DNA of 40,730 nucleotides from Deltaproteobacteria bacterium. Lineage in GTDB: Bacteria; Myxococcota_A; UBA9042. The stretch's first letter is position 1; every line of letters begins with the position of its first letter. Shown here piece after piece: positions 26,944-39,197 of this stretch. Both the position numbers and the translations under genes were made by a program. The notes below the pieces were generated by a model. It made no database searches, had not been told where the DNA came from, and saw nothing but the letters and a program-made list of their open reading frames with translations. The stretch lies in NCBI GenBank assembly GCA_016218865.1, contig JACRCU010000115.1, positions 1 to 40,730 on the forward strand. The letters run 5' to 3'.

Positions 26944-28851
26944 TGCGAGGCGAGCCAGGCCGCAGTCGAGGTGTGCAACGGCCAGGACGACAACTGCGAC
27001 GGCATGACCGACGAGTCGTTCCAGGTCGCCGGCGTCTACGGGACACTGGTGCACTGTGGAACCTGCGGAAATGCCTGCCCGTTGCCCACCGGCGCCCATG
27101 CCAGCGCCCTGTGCAGCGGCTCGGGCCCGGCGCCCTGCAGCATCGCCTGCGATCCGCCGTGGGTCGACATGGACGGCAGCGTGGCCAACGGCTGCGAGTG
27201 TCCCTTCGTGTCGGCGTGGGACGAGCCCGACGGTGTGGACCAGAACTGCGACGGCATCGACGGCGATGTCGCCCTGGGCATCTTTGTGGCCAAGACCGGC
27301 GCCGACGGCAACCCCGGCACTCTGCAACTCCCGGTGGCGTCGATCCAAGTGGCGGTGCAGCTGGCCGCGGCCAAGGGCAAGCGCGACGTGTACGTGGCCG
27401 GCGGCGTGTACAGCGGCAGCGTCGATTTGCAGGCGGGGATCTCGATCTACGGTGGCTACGGCCCCGGCTTTGTAGTGCGCGACACGGTGCAGCACCAGAC
27501 CGCGCTGGCGGCCACGGCCCCCGACAGCGGCCCCAGCTGGGTGGTGCGCTGTCTGGGCATTGCCGGTCCGGGGCAACCGACTCGCGTCAGCGGCCTGACC
27601 CTGCTGGGCGCCAACGCCAAGGCGGCGGGTCAGTCGAGCTACGGCCTGCTGTCGATCGCCTGCGATCCGCGCCTGCAGGTCGAGTGGTGCACCATCAGCG
27701 CCGGCGACGGCGCGCCGGGTCAGGCTGGCGGCCCCGGGCAAAATGGCGAGGCCGGGCCCGAGGGTGTGGCCGGTCTGCCGGCCAAGGACATCGGCAAAGA
27801 CGGGTGCACCAACGCCGACCACAACGGCGGCGGTCAGGGCGGCAAGCTGGTGTGCGGCGCCTTCGAGACCAGCGGCGGCCAGGGCGGCACCGCCATCTGC
27901 CCGCAAATGGACGAAGACAGTTCGGCGCCGCTGTGCCCGAGCAAGCCCTACTTGCAGACCATCAAGAGCGCCGAGCGCGGCCAGGCCGGCGCCAATGCGG
28001 GCGGTGGTGTGGGCGGCGAGCCGGGCGCCGACAGCTACATCGACTCGAACAAAGGCGTGGTCACCAAGTGCAACAACCCCACTGCCGGCTGCAATTTGTG
28101 CTACGTGCCGGTCAAGCCGCGCGACGGCGAAGACGGCGAGGCCGGCCTGCCCGGCGCCAGTGGCGTGGGGGGCAGCGGTGGCAGCGCCCAGGGCGCCGGC
28201 AGCGTAGTCGACGGTGGCTGGCAATCCGGTTGGGCTGGCACGGGGGCCGATGGCATCCCCGGCAGCGGCGGCGGCGGTGGCGGTGCGGCCGGCGGCGTCG
28301 AGGTTCACGACTGCGGGCAGAGTTCCAGTCTTTTCAGCGACATTGGTGGGTCCGGCGGCGGCGGTGGCGCGGGCGGCTGCGGCGGCACCGGGGGCTCGGG
28401 CGGCCAGGCCGGTGGCGGCTCCTTCGCCGTGCTGCTGGTGGCGAGCGCGAGCGGCGGCGTGCCCGGCCTGTACGGCAACGTGCTCAGCTCGGGTAGCGGC
28501 GGCTCGGGCGGCCCCGGCGGTCCCGCGGGCTCTGGCGCGGCGGGCGGCGACGGCGGCCAGGGCGGCGCCAGCGGCGAGGGCGAGAGCAAGACCTTTTGCA
28601 CCTCGCGCGGCGGGCACGGCGGCGTCGGCGGCTTTGGCGGGCACGGCGGCGGCGGCGGCGGCGGGGCCGGTGGCCCGAGCGTGCTGTTGGCGACCGCGGG
28701 CTTCGAGCCGGGCACCGCCAAGACCCTGTCGCAGGGCAACTTGCTCAAGTCCCTAGGCAAAGGCGGCAAGGGCGGCTTGGGCGGCCCGTCGATCGGCGCC
28801 TTTGGCTTCTCCGGCGAGACCGGCCTCGCAGGTTTCGTGCTCGAGCTGTAG
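26944..28851 (+). pseudogene. C-terminal part of the MopE-like lipoprotein, after the amber codon
   Basis: It continues the same frame right after TAG. Residues CEASQAAVEV lead into a third unit, CNGQDDNCDGMTDE, then paired Cys, a QNCDGIDGD unit, and a region of the type GNPGT...SIQVAVQLAA that begins right-handed parallel beta-helix domains. The last 370 residues are Gly-rich and collagen-like (many GGxGG runs) with scattered Cys. It has no signal peptide and no ribosome site; the first possible start is GTG at 26971 inside the metal-binding unit. It is unlikely to be made or exported on its own. Together the two parts would form one surface protein of about 970 residues. Confidence 0.7.
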
Positions 28852-28861
28852 TCGTTGCGCC

Positions 28862-30625
<1,764 letters not shown>

Positions 30626-30685
30626 AGTTGCCTCGGCGTAGGCCGGCAGTGGGCTCCGGCGCCGCGGCAGTCTAACCGAACGAAG

Positions 30686-31723
30686 GTGCGCTTGCGAGCC
30701 AAAACCCAGCCGGAGCCGGCACTCCCAGAGGACTTGGCGCGCGCCCGCAACCGCACGCTTCAAGCGGTGCGGCAGGCCGTGCGCTCCGGGGAGCTGTGGC
30801 AGCCCGGCGACCGGATTCTGCTAGGAATCTCCGGGGGAAAGGACTCGATCGCCGCCGCAGTGATCCTGGCCGCGCTGCGCCGCAGTCTGGGTCACCAGCT
30901 GGTGCTCGGCCACGTCGACCACGGCCTGCAGCCCACCAGCGCCGCTGCCGCCCCGCTCGTCGCCGAGCTTGCCTCGCGCCTGCAGGTCGAGTTCCACAGC
31001 CTGCAAGCCCACTTGCCGAGCGGTCCCGATCTCGAAGGCCGCGCCCGCACCGCCCGCTACCGGGCTCTGCGCCAGCTGGGCGAGCGGTGCCACTGTCAGC
31101 GGCTCGTCACGGCCCACCACGCCCAGGACCAGGCCGAGACGCTGCTCATGCGCGCCAGCCGCGGTGCAGGTCTGGCGGCGCTGCAGGGTGTGCGCAGCCA
31201 GCGCGACGGCTGGGTGGTGCGGCCGTTCCTGGCGATCGACCGCGACGAGCTCAGAGACTATGCAGGCGATCTGCCGTTTTGGGACGACCCCAGCAATGCC
31301 TGTCCGGACGCGACCCGCAACGCCGTGCGCCTGCAGGTGCTGCCGGTGCTGCAGGCCGCAGTGCCCGGGGCCGTGGCCGGTCTGGCGCGCACGGCCCTGA
31401 ATCTGCAGGGCGCTTCGGCAGGTTTGGACTTCTGGCTCCAGCAGGCGCTCGCGAATCAGGTGCAGCAGTTGGCGCCGGGGGTGCTGCAGCTGCCGGCGGC
31501 ACTGATTCCCGGTCAGCTCGATGCCCTGGCACCGCTGGCGCACTGGATCGCGGCCGCCTTGGCTCTGCCGCCGCCGTCCACGCGCGCCGTTCAGCAACTC
31601 CAGGCGTTGCGGGCCAAACCGGGGCCGGGGCTGGCGCGTCTGAGCGGCATGGACGTGCAAGCGCACCGCGACTTCTGGACGTTTTCGCGCCGCCACGTTG
31701 CGCAGGCCCAGGGTGCGGACTAA
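30686..31723 (+). CDS. tilS: tRNA(Ile)-lysidine synthetase TilS
   Basis: An N-type ATP pyrophosphatase of 345 residues that converts C34 of the CAU-anticodon tRNA-Ile to lysidine so that it reads AUA. The PP-loop SGGKDS lies at 49-54. VDHGLQP, the [15 protein letters not shown] motif and the [12 protein letters not shown] motif support TilS over TtcA, which would carry CxxC motifs. The C-terminal part is short compared with 430-residue TilS proteins. The start is uncertain: GTG 30686 is given, while TTG 30692 has AAGG 5 bases upstream. It lies before ftsH, a common arrangement. Confidence 0.88.
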   Translation: MRLRAKTQPEPALPEDLARARNRTLQAVRQAVRSGELWQPGDRILLGISGGKDSIAAAVILAALRRSLGHQLVLGHVDHGLQPTSAAAAPLVAELASRLQVEFHSLQAHLPSGPDLEGRARTARYRALRQLGERCHCQRLVTAHHAQDQAETLLMRASRGAGLAALQGVRSQRDGWVVRPFLAIDRDELRDYAGDLPFWDDPSNACPDATRNAVRLQVLPVLQAAVPGAVAGLARTALNLQGASAGLDFWLQQALANQVQQLAPGVLQLPAALIPGQLDALAPLAHWIAAALALPPPSTRAVQQLQALRAKPGPGLARLSGMDVQAHRDFWTFSRRHVAQAQGAD

Positions 31724-31852
31724 CCTGAGAGACAGGCAGCCGAGCCGGGTGCCTGGCACGCGCGATCCCTAGCCGCGGTTCACACCCGCCGCATCGACTG
31801 CAGACGGTCGGCCCGTCGCCCCACCTGCCCGGCCCGCCTCCAAGGAGTATTC

Positions 31853-33790
31853 GTGAAACAATACCGCAGCATGCTCGTATGGTTGGGCGTGATTGTGCTG
31901 GTCTTCCTGCTGTGGACCGGCGTCCATTCGGGCACCGCCGGCGCCGAGATCTCGTTCACGGAGTTCATCCACAAGGCCACCGCCACCAAGGACATCGCCG
32001 ACCAGGACCGCGTCGACGAGATCACCGTGCGCGGCCTGCAGATCGAGGGCATCAACCACGGCGGCCGCCCCTTCCGCACTACCGGTGATCTGCGCGAATT
32101 CCAAAAGGATCTGATCGCCCACGGCGTCAAGATCACCTACGAGCGCGAAGACGCCAATGCGCTGTGGATCTCGATCCTGTCGACCTGGCTGCCGATGATC
32201 GCGCTGCTGGGCCTGTTCTTCTTCTTCATGCGCCAGATCCAGTCCGGCGGCTCGCGCGCCATGAGCTTTGGCAAGTCGCGCGCCAAGATGATGACCGAGA
32301 ACGCCAACAAGGTGACCTTCGAGGACGTGGCCGGCATCGACGAGTGCAAGCAAGAGCTGGAAGAAATCATCCACTTCCTCAAGGATCCCAAGAAGTTCAC
32401 CAAGCTCGGCGGGCGCATTCCCAAGGGCGTGCTGCTGATGGGCCCCCCCGGCACCGGCAAGACCCTGCTGGCGCGCGCCGTGGCCGGCGAGGCCGGTGTG
32501 CCGTTCTTCTCGATCTCGGGCTCCGACTTCGTCGAGATGTTCGTGGGCGTGGGCGCGTCGCGCGTGCGCGACCTGTTCGAGCAGGGCAAGAAGAACGCGC
32601 CTTGCATCATCTTCATCGACGAGATCGACGCGGTCGGCCGTCACCGCGGCGCCGGCATGGGCGGTGGCCACGACGAGCGCGAGCAGACCCTGAACCAGCT
32701 CCTGGTGGAGATGGACGGTTTCGAGAACAATTCCGGTGTGATCTTGGTGGCTGCCACCAACCGCCCCGACGTGCTGGACCCGGCCCTGCTGCGCGCCGGC
32801 CGCTTCGATCGCCGGGTGGTGGTGCCGTCGCCGGACGCCAAGGGCCGCCTCGCCATCCTGAAGGTGCACACCCGCAAGGTGCCGCTGTCGCCCGGCACGG
32901 ACCTGGAAGCGCTGGCCCGCGGCACGCCGGGCTTTGCCGGCGCCGACCTGGAGAACCTGGTCAACGAAGCGGCCTTGCTGGCCGCCCGCCGCGATCGCGA
33001 AGTGGTGGCACAAGAAGACTTCGAGAGCGCCAAAGACAAGGTGATGATGGGCACCGAGCGGCGCGGCCTGATGCTGAACGCCGAGGAGCTGAAGCTGACG
33101 GCGGTGCACGAGGCGGGCCACGCCCTGGTGTCCAAAAACCTGGTCACGGCCGATCCGCTGCACAAGGTCACGATCGTGCCGCGCGGCCGCGCCCTGGGCC
33201 TGACCCAGAGCCTGCCCGAGCGCGATCGCTACTCGCACAACTCGCAGTATCTGCACGACAACATCGCCATGATGATGGGCGGCCGCATCGCCGAGGACGT
33301 CGTGCTGGGCGAGATCACCACCGGCGCCGCCAACGACATCGAGCGCGCGACCGAGCTGGCGCGGCAGATGGTCTGCGAGTGGGGCATGAGCCGCCTGGGG
33401 CCGCTGGCCTACGGCAAGAAGCACGGCGAGCCCTTCCTGGGCCGCGACTTCACCGCCACCCAGGACTTCAGCGAGAGCACGGCGGTGCAGGTCGACCAGG
33501 AGATCAAGCGCATCGTCGACGACAACTACCAGCGCGCGCGCCAGATCCTGCTGGACCACCGCGAGCAGCTCGACCGCCTGACCGCGGCGCTGCTGCAGTT
33601 CGAGACGCTGGACGGCGAAGAGGTCGACTGGGCGCTTGAGGGCAAGGACATTCAGGAGTTGCGCGATACGCGCGAGGCCCAGGCCCGCCACCGCGCCACC
33701 TCGGGCGGCATCGAGCCCAAGCCCGACAGCAAGCGCCCCACGCCCGTGGTCGACTCGCTGCCCGGTCTGCCCGATCCCCTGCCGCGCTGA
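31853..33790 (+). CDS. ftsH: ATP-dependent zinc metalloprotease FtsH
   Basis: A membrane-bound AAA+ protease of 645 residues that degrades membrane and short-lived cytoplasmic proteins. Membrane helices at about 7-23 and 106-126 flank a periplasmic domain. The AAA module has Walker A GPPGTGKT (197-204), Walker B IIFIDEID (252-259), and the second region of homology ending in RAGRFDR. The peptidase has the zinc site HEAGH (419-423). The start is the GTG at 31853 with AAGGAG 5 bases upstream. It follows tilS by 129 bases and precedes folP by 9, the widespread tilS-ftsH-folP order. Confidence 0.97.
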   Translation: MKQYRSMLVWLGVIVLVFLLWTGVHSGTAGAEISFTEFIHKATATKDIADQDRVDEITVRGLQIEGINHGGRPFRTTGDLREFQKDLIAHGVKITYEREDANALWISILSTWLPMIALLGLFFFFMRQIQSGGSRAMSFGKSRAKMMTENANKVTFEDVAGIDECKQELEEIIHFLKDPKKFTKLGGRIPKGVLLMGPPGTGKTLLARAVAGEAGVPFFSISGSDFVEMFVGVGASRVRDLFEQGKKNAPCIIFIDEIDAVGRHRGAGMGGGHDEREQTLNQLLVEMDGFENNSGVILVAATNRPDVLDPALLRAGRFDRRVVVPSPDAKGRLAILKVHTRKVPLSPGTDLEALARGTPGFAGADLENLVNEAALLAARRDREVVAQEDFESAKDKVMMGTERRGLMLNAEELKLTAVHEAGHALVSKNLVTADPLHKVTIVPRGRALGLTQSLPERDRYSHNSQYLHDNIAMMMGGRIAEDVVLGEITTGAANDIERATELARQMVCEWGMSRLGPLAYGKKHGEPFLGRDFTATQDFSESTAVQVDQEIKRIVDDNYQRARQILLDHREQLDRLTAALLQFETLDGEEVDWALEGKDIQELRDTREAQARHRATSGGIEPKPDSKRPTPVVDSLPGLPDPLPR

Positions 33791-33799
33791 GGGCTTGCC

Positions 33800-34672
33800 A
33801 TGCAACTCGGCGGACGCGCAGTGGATCTCCGGCGTCCCTGGCTTGTCGGCATCCTCAACCTCACCCCCGATTCGTTCAGCGATGGCGGCCTGTTGCAGAG
33901 CCGCGACGATCTCCTCTTTGCCGCCGAGCGCATGGTGGCCGAAGGCGCGGATCTGCTGGACTTGGGCGGGGAATCGACCCGTCCGGGCGCCGAGCCGGTG
34001 GGCGAGCAAGAAGAATTCGATCGCCTGTTGCCGGCCATCGAGGCCCTGCACGCCAGCTTGGACGTGCCGCTCTCGGCCGATACCCGCCGGGCCGGGGTGG
34101 CGCGGGCCGCCGTGGCGGCTGGGGCGGTGATGATCAACGATGTCAGTGGGTTTGCCGATCCGGCCATGGGCGCGGTGCTGGCCGCGAGCGGCGCCGCGTG
34201 GGTGCTGATGCACATGCCGCACGGCGTGGGGGCGATGGCGCCCAGTCAGCGCACCGCGACCATGAGCGACGATCTGGACGTGGGGCTGCAGCAGGTGGCC
34301 GACGGTCTGGCCGACGCGGTGGCGCGCGCCGAGGCGGCCGGGGTGGCGCGCAGCCAGCTGGCCGTGGACCCCGGCATCGGTTTTGGCAAAACGCTGCAGC
34401 AGAACCTTTGCCTCTTGCGCGGCGCGGCGCCGATTGCCATGCTCGACCTGCCGGTGTACCTCGGGCCGTCGCGCAAATCGTTCATCGCGGCGGTGGCTCG
34501 GGCCGCCACGGCCGATCTGCCGTCGCAGCGCCTGTTTGGCACGGCAGCGGCGGTCGCGGCGGCCGTCCTGGGCGGAGCTGCCTTCGTGCGGGTGCACGAC
34601 GTGGCGGCGATGCGCCAGGTGGTCGATGTGGCGGTGGCCCTGCGCGATGCGGGCTCGCCGTCGGCGCGGTAG
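33800..34672 (+). CDS. folP: Dihydropteroate synthase
   Basis: A folate-pathway enzyme of 290 residues that joins 6-hydroxymethyl-dihydropterin pyrophosphate to p-aminobenzoate; it is the sulfonamide target. The TIM-barrel signatures are present: GILNLTPDSFSDGG near the N-terminus, DLGGESTRPG, INDVSG, DPGIGFGKT and GPSRKSF. It begins 9 bases after ftsH and ends 15 bases before cdaA, so it is part of the same transcript. The ATG at 33800 fits the family N-terminus. Confidence 0.96.
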   Translation: MQLGGRAVDLRRPWLVGILNLTPDSFSDGGLLQSRDDLLFAAERMVAEGADLLDLGGESTRPGAEPVGEQEEFDRLLPAIEALHASLDVPLSADTRRAGVARAAVAAGAVMINDVSGFADPAMGAVLAASGAAWVLMHMPHGVGAMAPSQRTATMSDDLDVGLQQVADGLADAVARAEAAGVARSQLAVDPGIGFGKTLQQNLCLLRGAAPIAMLDLPVYLGPSRKSFIAAVARAATADLPSQRLFGTAAAVAAAVLGGAAFVRVHDVAAMRQVVDVAVALRDAGSPSAR

Positions 34673-34687
34673 CGGCGCGGGAGGCGG

Positions 34688-35710
34688 ATGGACTGGAACC
34701 AGCTCAGCGACTGGCTGCACTGGCGGCGCCTGCTCGATGTCGGGCTGGTGGCGGCCTTGCTGTACCAGGTGCTGGTGCTGCTGCGCGGCTCGCGCTCCGG
34801 TTCGCTGCTCACCTCGCTGGGGATCCTGTTCGGCGTCTATTACGGCAGCAGCGCCGACATGCTCGACCTGCCTACGGTGCACTGGATCCTGGACAAGATC
34901 CTGGCCTCGGTGGTGGTGGTGCTGGTGGTGCTGTTCCAAGAGGACCTGCGGCGGGCCCTGACCAGCACGCTGCGCTCGCCGCTGGCCGGGGCCCCCAAGG
35001 CGCGCCTGTCCGACGAAATTATTGACGAAATTGTACGCGCGGCCGCCGAGCTGTCGTCGCGCGGTCTGGGCGCGCTGATCGTGGTGGAACAGCAGGCGCC
35101 GCTCGACCGCTACATCCACGACGGCATCGCGGTGGACGCCGAGCTGTCGTGGCAAATCCTGCTGGCGATGTTCATCCCCGAGCACGCCAGCCCGACCCAC
35201 GACGGCGCGGTGGTGGTCAAGAAGGGGCGCATCGCCGCGGCCGCCTGCTTCCTGCCGCTGGCCGGCGGGGCGGGCATCCCCGGCACCCTGGGCTCGCGGC
35301 ACCGCGCGGCGCTGGGTCTGGCCGACGAAACCGACGCGGTGGTGGTGGTGGTGAGCGAAGAGACCGCGACCTGTTCGCTGGCGCACATGGGGCAGCTGGA
35401 TTTGGGCCTGTCGCCTGCCGATTTGCGCGAGCGGCTGCGCGTGCTCGTCGGTAGCGCCGGCCACAGCGAAGCCTGGCGCGACCAGAGCTGGCGCCGGCGG
35501 ATTCACTTCCATGCGAGCGCCGAGGCCGTGCCGCTGCGGCCGCCGGCCGCCCATGTGCCCATGCCGCAAGACGACGGCGACGAGGAACAACCCGTGCGGC
35601 CGCCCGCGCCGATGCTGGCGCTGGCCGAGGACGACGACTTGAGCCTGGAAGTCGACGGTCTGGGCGAAGAGGACGAACCTTACGCGCAAGAGAGCGGCGA
35701 CGACTCGTAG
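34688..35710 (+). CDS. cdaA: Diadenylate cyclase CdaA with acidic C-terminal tail
   Basis: A membrane-bound enzyme making cyclic di-AMP from two ATP. Three N-terminal membrane helices (about 16-33, 38-52, 66-83) precede the DAC domain (about 100-255), which has the catalytic DGA motif in PTHDGAVVV (172-174) and the RHR motif in GSRHRAALG (204-206). It has 340 residues, about 65 more than typical CdaA (near 273). The extra C-terminal part is Pro/Asp/Glu-rich and acidic, and probably disordered. cdaR follows at 35741, the conserved cdaA-cdaR pair. Confidence 0.95.
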   Translation: MDWNQLSDWLHWRRLLDVGLVAALLYQVLVLLRGSRSGSLLTSLGILFGVYYGSSADMLDLPTVHWILDKILASVVVVLVVLFQEDLRRALTSTLRSPLAGAPKARLSDEIIDEIVRAAAELSSRGLGALIVVEQQAPLDRYIHDGIAVDAELSWQILLAMFIPEHASPTHDGAVVVKKGRIAAAACFLPLAGGAGIPGTLGSRHRAALGLADETDAVVVVVSEETATCSLAHMGQLDLGLSPADLRERLRVLVGSAGHSEAWRDQSWRRRIHFHASAEAVPLRPPAAHVPMPQDDGDEEQPVRPPAPMLALAEDDDLSLEVDGLGEEDEPYAQESGDDS

Positions 35711-35740
35711 CCGCGTGCGCCAGGCAACCACAAGGCCGAT

Positions 35741-36181
35741 ATGCGGAACTTGCTGCAACCTTTGGTGGATCTACTCACCTTCGAGCCCGGCCTCAAGCTG
35801 TTGGCCCTGTGCTTGGCCGTGCTCGTGCAGCTGGCGGTCGAGCGCGAAAGCGGCGACGCCGAGCGCATCCTTTTCGGTCAGCCGGTGGTGGTGCGCGGCT
35901 GTCCGGCCGGCGCCCGCTGCAGCGTCGAGCCCAACGAGGTCAATGTGCGCGTCCAGGGCAGCGCGCGTCTCTTGCGCACCCTGGCGGCGGAACCGCCCGA
36001 CAACCTGGTGATTGCCGACCTGGAGCCCGTGCTCGGCAACCGCGACGGTTTCGTCCACTACACCACCGGACCGCTGCCCGGCGTCACCCTGACCGTCATC
36101 CCCACCGTTGCAAAGTTCCACGTGGTGTACGACGCTCCCCCGGCCAAAGCGGAGCCCGCCAAGCCCGGGCCGGCGCCCTGA
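35741..36181 (+). CDS. cdaR: CdaR-like protein with single YbbR domain
   Basis: A 146-residue protein with one N-terminal membrane anchor (about 17-33, preceded by FEPGLK as in YbbR/CdaR proteins) and one YbbR beta-rich extracytoplasmic domain (about 40-130). It has a Pro/Ala-rich end. CdaR proteins bind and modulate CdaA; firmicute versions have three or four YbbR repeats, so this is a minimal form. It lies 30 bases after cdaA and 58 before lysC. The start at 35741 lacks a strong ribosome site. Confidence 0.85.
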   Translation: MRNLLQPLVDLLTFEPGLKLLALCLAVLVQLAVERESGDAERILFGQPVVVRGCPAGARCSVEPNEVNVRVQGSARLLRTLAAEPPDNLVIADLEPVLGNRDGFVHYTTGPLPGVTLTVIPTVAKFHVVYDAPPAKAEPAKPGPAP

Positions 36182-36239
36182 GCCCCGCCCGGCGCAACCG
36201 CGCAAGGTCCCCTTTCTTCCCCGCAGACTCCAGGCAAAA

Positions 36240-37502
36240 ATGGCGTTGATCGTTCAGAAATACGGTGGGTCGTCGATGGGCTCGATCGAGCGCATCCAGC
36301 ACGTGGCCCGCCGGGTCGCCCGCACCCAGGCCGCGGGCAACAAGGTGGTGGTGGTGGTGTCGGCCATGGCCGGCGAGACCGACCGCCTGCTGAGTCTGGC
36401 CAGCAAGATCTCGGGCAAGCCGCGCGACCGCGAGATCGACGTGCTGCTGGCGACTGGCGAGCAGGTGTCGATCGCCCTGCTTGCGCTGGCCCTGGGCGAA
36501 ATTGGTGTTGAGGCGCGCAGCCTTTTGGGCCACCAGGTCAAGATCGTCACCGACAACGTCCACGGCTCGGCGCGCATCCACACCATCGACGCGGCACCGG
36601 TGCACGAGTGCCTGGACCGCGGCGAAGTGGTGGTGGTCGCCGGCTTCCAAGGCGTGGACCACGAGGGCAACATCACCACCCTGGGCCGCGGCGGCTCCGA
36701 CCTGTCGGCAGTGGCGATGGCGGCGGCGGTCAAGGCCGATGCTTGCGAGATCTATAGCGATGTCGACGGCATCTACACCACCGACCCCAACCTGTATGCC
36801 AAGGCGCGCAAGATCGACCGCATCTCCAGCGAAGAGATGTTGGAACTGGCCAGCCTGGGCGCCAAGGTGTTGCAGGCGCGCAGCGTGGAGTTCGCCCTGA
36901 AGTACGGCGTGCCGATCTGCTGCAAATCCACATTCGACGACGGCGAGGGCAGCTGGGTCATGCCCGATCTGCCGGGAGGAAGTATGGCTTCGCTGGAAGG
37001 TGCCGTAGTGACTGGAATTGCTGCCGATCGCCAAGCGGCGCGCATCTCGGTAACGCGCATCCCCGATCGCGCCGGCGCCGCCGCGGAGCTGTTCGAGCCG
37101 CTGGCGCGCGAGGCCATCAACGTCGATGTCATCGTGCAGACCGCGCCGCAAGACGGCCACTGCGACCTGTCGTTCACCGTGCCCAAGGCCGCGGCCAAGC
37201 AGGCGCAGGATCTGCTCGAAAGCCTGCGCGGCGAGCTGGGTTTTGCCGAGGTGCGCGTCGACTCCAGCGTGGCCAAGGTGTCGATCGTGGGCGCCGGCAT
37301 GCGCAGCCAACCCGGCGTGGCGCTCCGCTGTTTCCGCGCGCTGGGCCAGGCCGGCGTCAACCTGCAGCTCATCTCGACCTCCGAGATCAAGATCTCGGTG
37401 GTGGTGGACGAGCGGTTTGCCGAGACGGCGGTGCGGGTTCTGCACGACGCCTTCGAACTCGACAAGCCGCAGAGCGAGCGCAAGGGCCTGCACGACGGAT
37501 AG
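36240..37502 (+). CDS. lysC: Aspartate kinase
   Basis: Aspartokinase of 420 residues, catalysing the first step from aspartate to lysine, threonine and methionine. The kinase domain (1-245) begins with VQKYGGSS and contains LLATGEQVS, the [11 protein letters not shown] motif and [12 protein letters not shown]. Two ACT domains (about 265-410) bind the feedback amino acid, with SIVGAGMRS and the ISTSEIKIS motif. The ATG at 36240 gives the canonical N-terminus; the frame extends 44 codons upstream through the end of cdaR. It is the last gene of the tilS-lysC run. Confidence 0.96.
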   Translation: MALIVQKYGGSSMGSIERIQHVARRVARTQAAGNKVVVVVSAMAGETDRLLSLASKISGKPRDREIDVLLATGEQVSIALLALALGEIGVEARSLLGHQVKIVTDNVHGSARIHTIDAAPVHECLDRGEVVVVAGFQGVDHEGNITTLGRGGSDLSAVAMAAAVKADACEIYSDVDGIYTTDPNLYAKARKIDRISSEEMLELASLGAKVLQARSVEFALKYGVPICCKSTFDDGEGSWVMPDLPGGSMASLEGAVVTGIAADRQAARISVTRIPDRAGAAAELFEPLAREAINVDVIVQTAPQDGHCDLSFTVPKAAAKQAQDLLESLRGELGFAEVRVDSSVAKVSIVGAGMRSQPGVALRCFRALGQAGVNLQLISTSEIKISVVVDERFAETAVRVLHDAFELDKPQSERKGLHDG

Positions 37503-37646
37503 GCACCCTTCCGGATTCGCGCATGGACGGCTGGACAGACCCGTTCGGCAACTGGCGAGAAACAGGCAGGGACTCCGCTGCGGGCACAGCGAATTGCCCA
37601 GGTCTCCGATCGGAATTGGACGGACTTGGTGCGACCCCTGGCTTGC

Positions 37647-38561
37647 CTAGCCCGGCCAGCGATCGCGGCCCGGCCAGGCGGCGAAGGGCGTCAAATCCTT
37701 GGGCTTGATCGACACGTACACCCCGCGGGCCAGCAGCACCGGTTGGTCGGCGGCGGTCACGGTGGCGGCCAGGTACAGGCTGCGGCCGTCGCTCCCGACC
37801 AGCTCGGCGCGGAGGTCCAGCGGCCGGTCGGACGGCGCCGGTGCCAGGAACTGGCTGTGAATCTGAGCCCCTGGAGCGATATGCCCTTCGCACCAGCAGG
37901 CCCAGCCCATGGCTTCGTCGCACAGCGCCGCCAGCAGTCCGCCGTGGACGTGACCCGGCAACCCCTCGGCCGCCGGGCCGAATTGCAGCTGACCCTCTAC
38001 CCTGCGCTCGGCCGAGCGCCAGTGCCAGTCGAGCTGCACGTCGCTGAGCCGCAGGTGTCGGCTGGCGCCCAGCGCTGCATCCTCCGCCAGGGGCCCGACC
38101 CCGGCCTCGACCCGCGCGGACAGGTCGGGCGGCTGCCAACCGGGCGCTGCCATCTCGAAGCCCTGGAAGACGAACGCCGGGGCCACCGTGCAGCTGACCA
38201 GCGTCCAAGCGCCCAGCGGCGCCGCCGCCTGCCAATGTCCAGGTGGGATGACCAGTTGCGGCACCTGCCCGCGCAGGGGATCGCCGCCCAGGCGCAGGGT
38301 CTGCGGCGGGCCCTCGCCGTCCCAGGTCTGCAGCTGCAGCGGGTCGCCGGCATGGAAGTGCCAGATCTCCGTGGCATCCACCCGGTGCCAGTGCGACCGC
38401 TCGCCGCGCTGCAGCAGGTAGTAGATGGCGGTGGCGTGACCGCGCTGGCCCGGCTCGGCCGCGGCGCGCCAGGTTTCGCGGTACCAGCCGCCTTCGGGAT
38501 GCGGCTGCAGCCCGAGTTGTGAAATAATCTCAGTCGCTTGTCTGTTGAGTGTCTGAGCCAT
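37647..38561 (-). CDS. Cupin_5 (DUF985)/hotdog thioesterase fusion
   Basis: A 304-residue fusion. Residues 1-140 match the cupin_5/DUF985 family: the N-terminal LGLQPHPEGGWYRETW, then SHWHRVDATEIWHFHAG with its likely metal-binding His and Glu. Residues about 150-300 are a PaaI/4HBT-like hotdog domain with HVHGGLLAALCDEAMGWA, typical of acyl-CoA thioesterases. The joined product could couple small-molecule binding to thioester hydrolysis; no substrate is evident. A G-rich ribosome site precedes the ATG at 38561. It is convergent with lysC (144-base gap) and divergent from the next gene. Confidence 0.82.
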   Translation of the reverse strand: MAQTLNRQATEIISQLGLQPHPEGGWYRETWRAAAEPGQRGHATAIYYLLQRGERSHWHRVDATEIWHFHAGDPLQLQTWDGEGPPQTLRLGGDPLRGQVPQLVIPPGHWQAAAPLGAWTLVSCTVAPAFVFQGFEMAAPGWQPPDLSARVEAGVGPLAEDAALGASRHLRLSDVQLDWHWRSAERRVEGQLQFGPAAEGLPGHVHGGLLAALCDEAMGWACWCEGHIAPGAQIHSQFLAPAPSDRPLDLRAELVGSDGRSLYLAATVTAADQPVLLARGVYVSIKPKDLTPFAAWPGRDRWPG

Positions 38562-38684
38562 GCCGGCCCCCCGCGGTCGCCCCGCTGCCGCCATTGCACC
38601 GCGAGCGCGCAGCCCCTTGCAAGTCTCCGCAGAAACGGGCATCCCTTGCGAGAGCTGCGCCCGCTACCCGGCGCCTGGAGCACC

Positions 38685-39197
38685 GTGCCGCACCCCGACC
38701 CCTTGCTGGAAATTCAGCGCATTCCCGCCATGCCGTGCGGTCTCTACCGCACCGGAAGGGCGCTGACCGGTGCCGAAGACGACGTGCCGGCCGATACCTT
38801 GGTGCATCTGCACGATCACCGCCCCGAGGAGTGGCCCACCGTGCACCTGCCGGTCGATCAACAAGGCATCCACTGGCAGTTCGACGACACGGGCTGCCAG
38901 GCGCTCGATCCGGCCTTCTTGCTCGATTTGCTGCCGCTGGCCCCCGAAGGCTGGTACGTCCTGCGCCAGCCGCTCGCCACCGGCGGCGAAGCCGACGCGA
39001 CGTTGCCGGCCCGTTCGCTGGTGCTGCTGGGCTACAACCGCCAGGCCCATTGCATCCTGTTCCCCGCGCAATTCGGTCTGCGCGAAGTTCGCTTTGCCGA
39101 GCGGGGGTTTCGCTTCGAGGACCTGGCCGTTCTCGAGGCGCTGGAGCCGGTCAACTTCGACGTGCCCGACGCCGACACCGGGCGCATCGTCCACTGA
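38685..39197 (+). CDS. Protein of unknown function
   Basis: A soluble 170-residue protein with no family recognised. It has no signal peptide or membrane segment. It is rich in His, Asp and Pro in the first half and ends in a beta-rich segment. The GTG at 38685 with GGAG 4 bases upstream is chosen; the frame is open upstream to 38538, but that part is Arg/Pro-rich and looks non-coding and would overlap the start of the divergent fusion gene. The ATG at 38731 would give a shorter protein. Confidence 0.55.
   Translation: MPHPDPLLEIQRIPAMPCGLYRTGRALTGAEDDVPADTLVHLHDHRPEEWPTVHLPVDQQGIHWQFDDTGCQALDPAFLLDLLPLAPEGWYVLRQPLATGGEADATLPARSLVLLGYNRQAHCILFPAQFGLREVRFAERGFRFEDLAVLEALEPVNFDVPDADTGRIVH

Noticed and set aside
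30686-31723. TtcA (tRNA 2-thiocytidine) identity because of SGGKDS
   Set aside because: The Cys pairs for the Fe-S cluster are missing, while the HHAQDQAET and DPSN motifs and the ftsH neighbour fit TilS.
31769-35758. Open frame of 1329 codons on the minus strand across ftsH, folP and cdaA
   Set aside because: An antisense shadow of three well-recognised genes; its composition is low-complexity and it has no domain.
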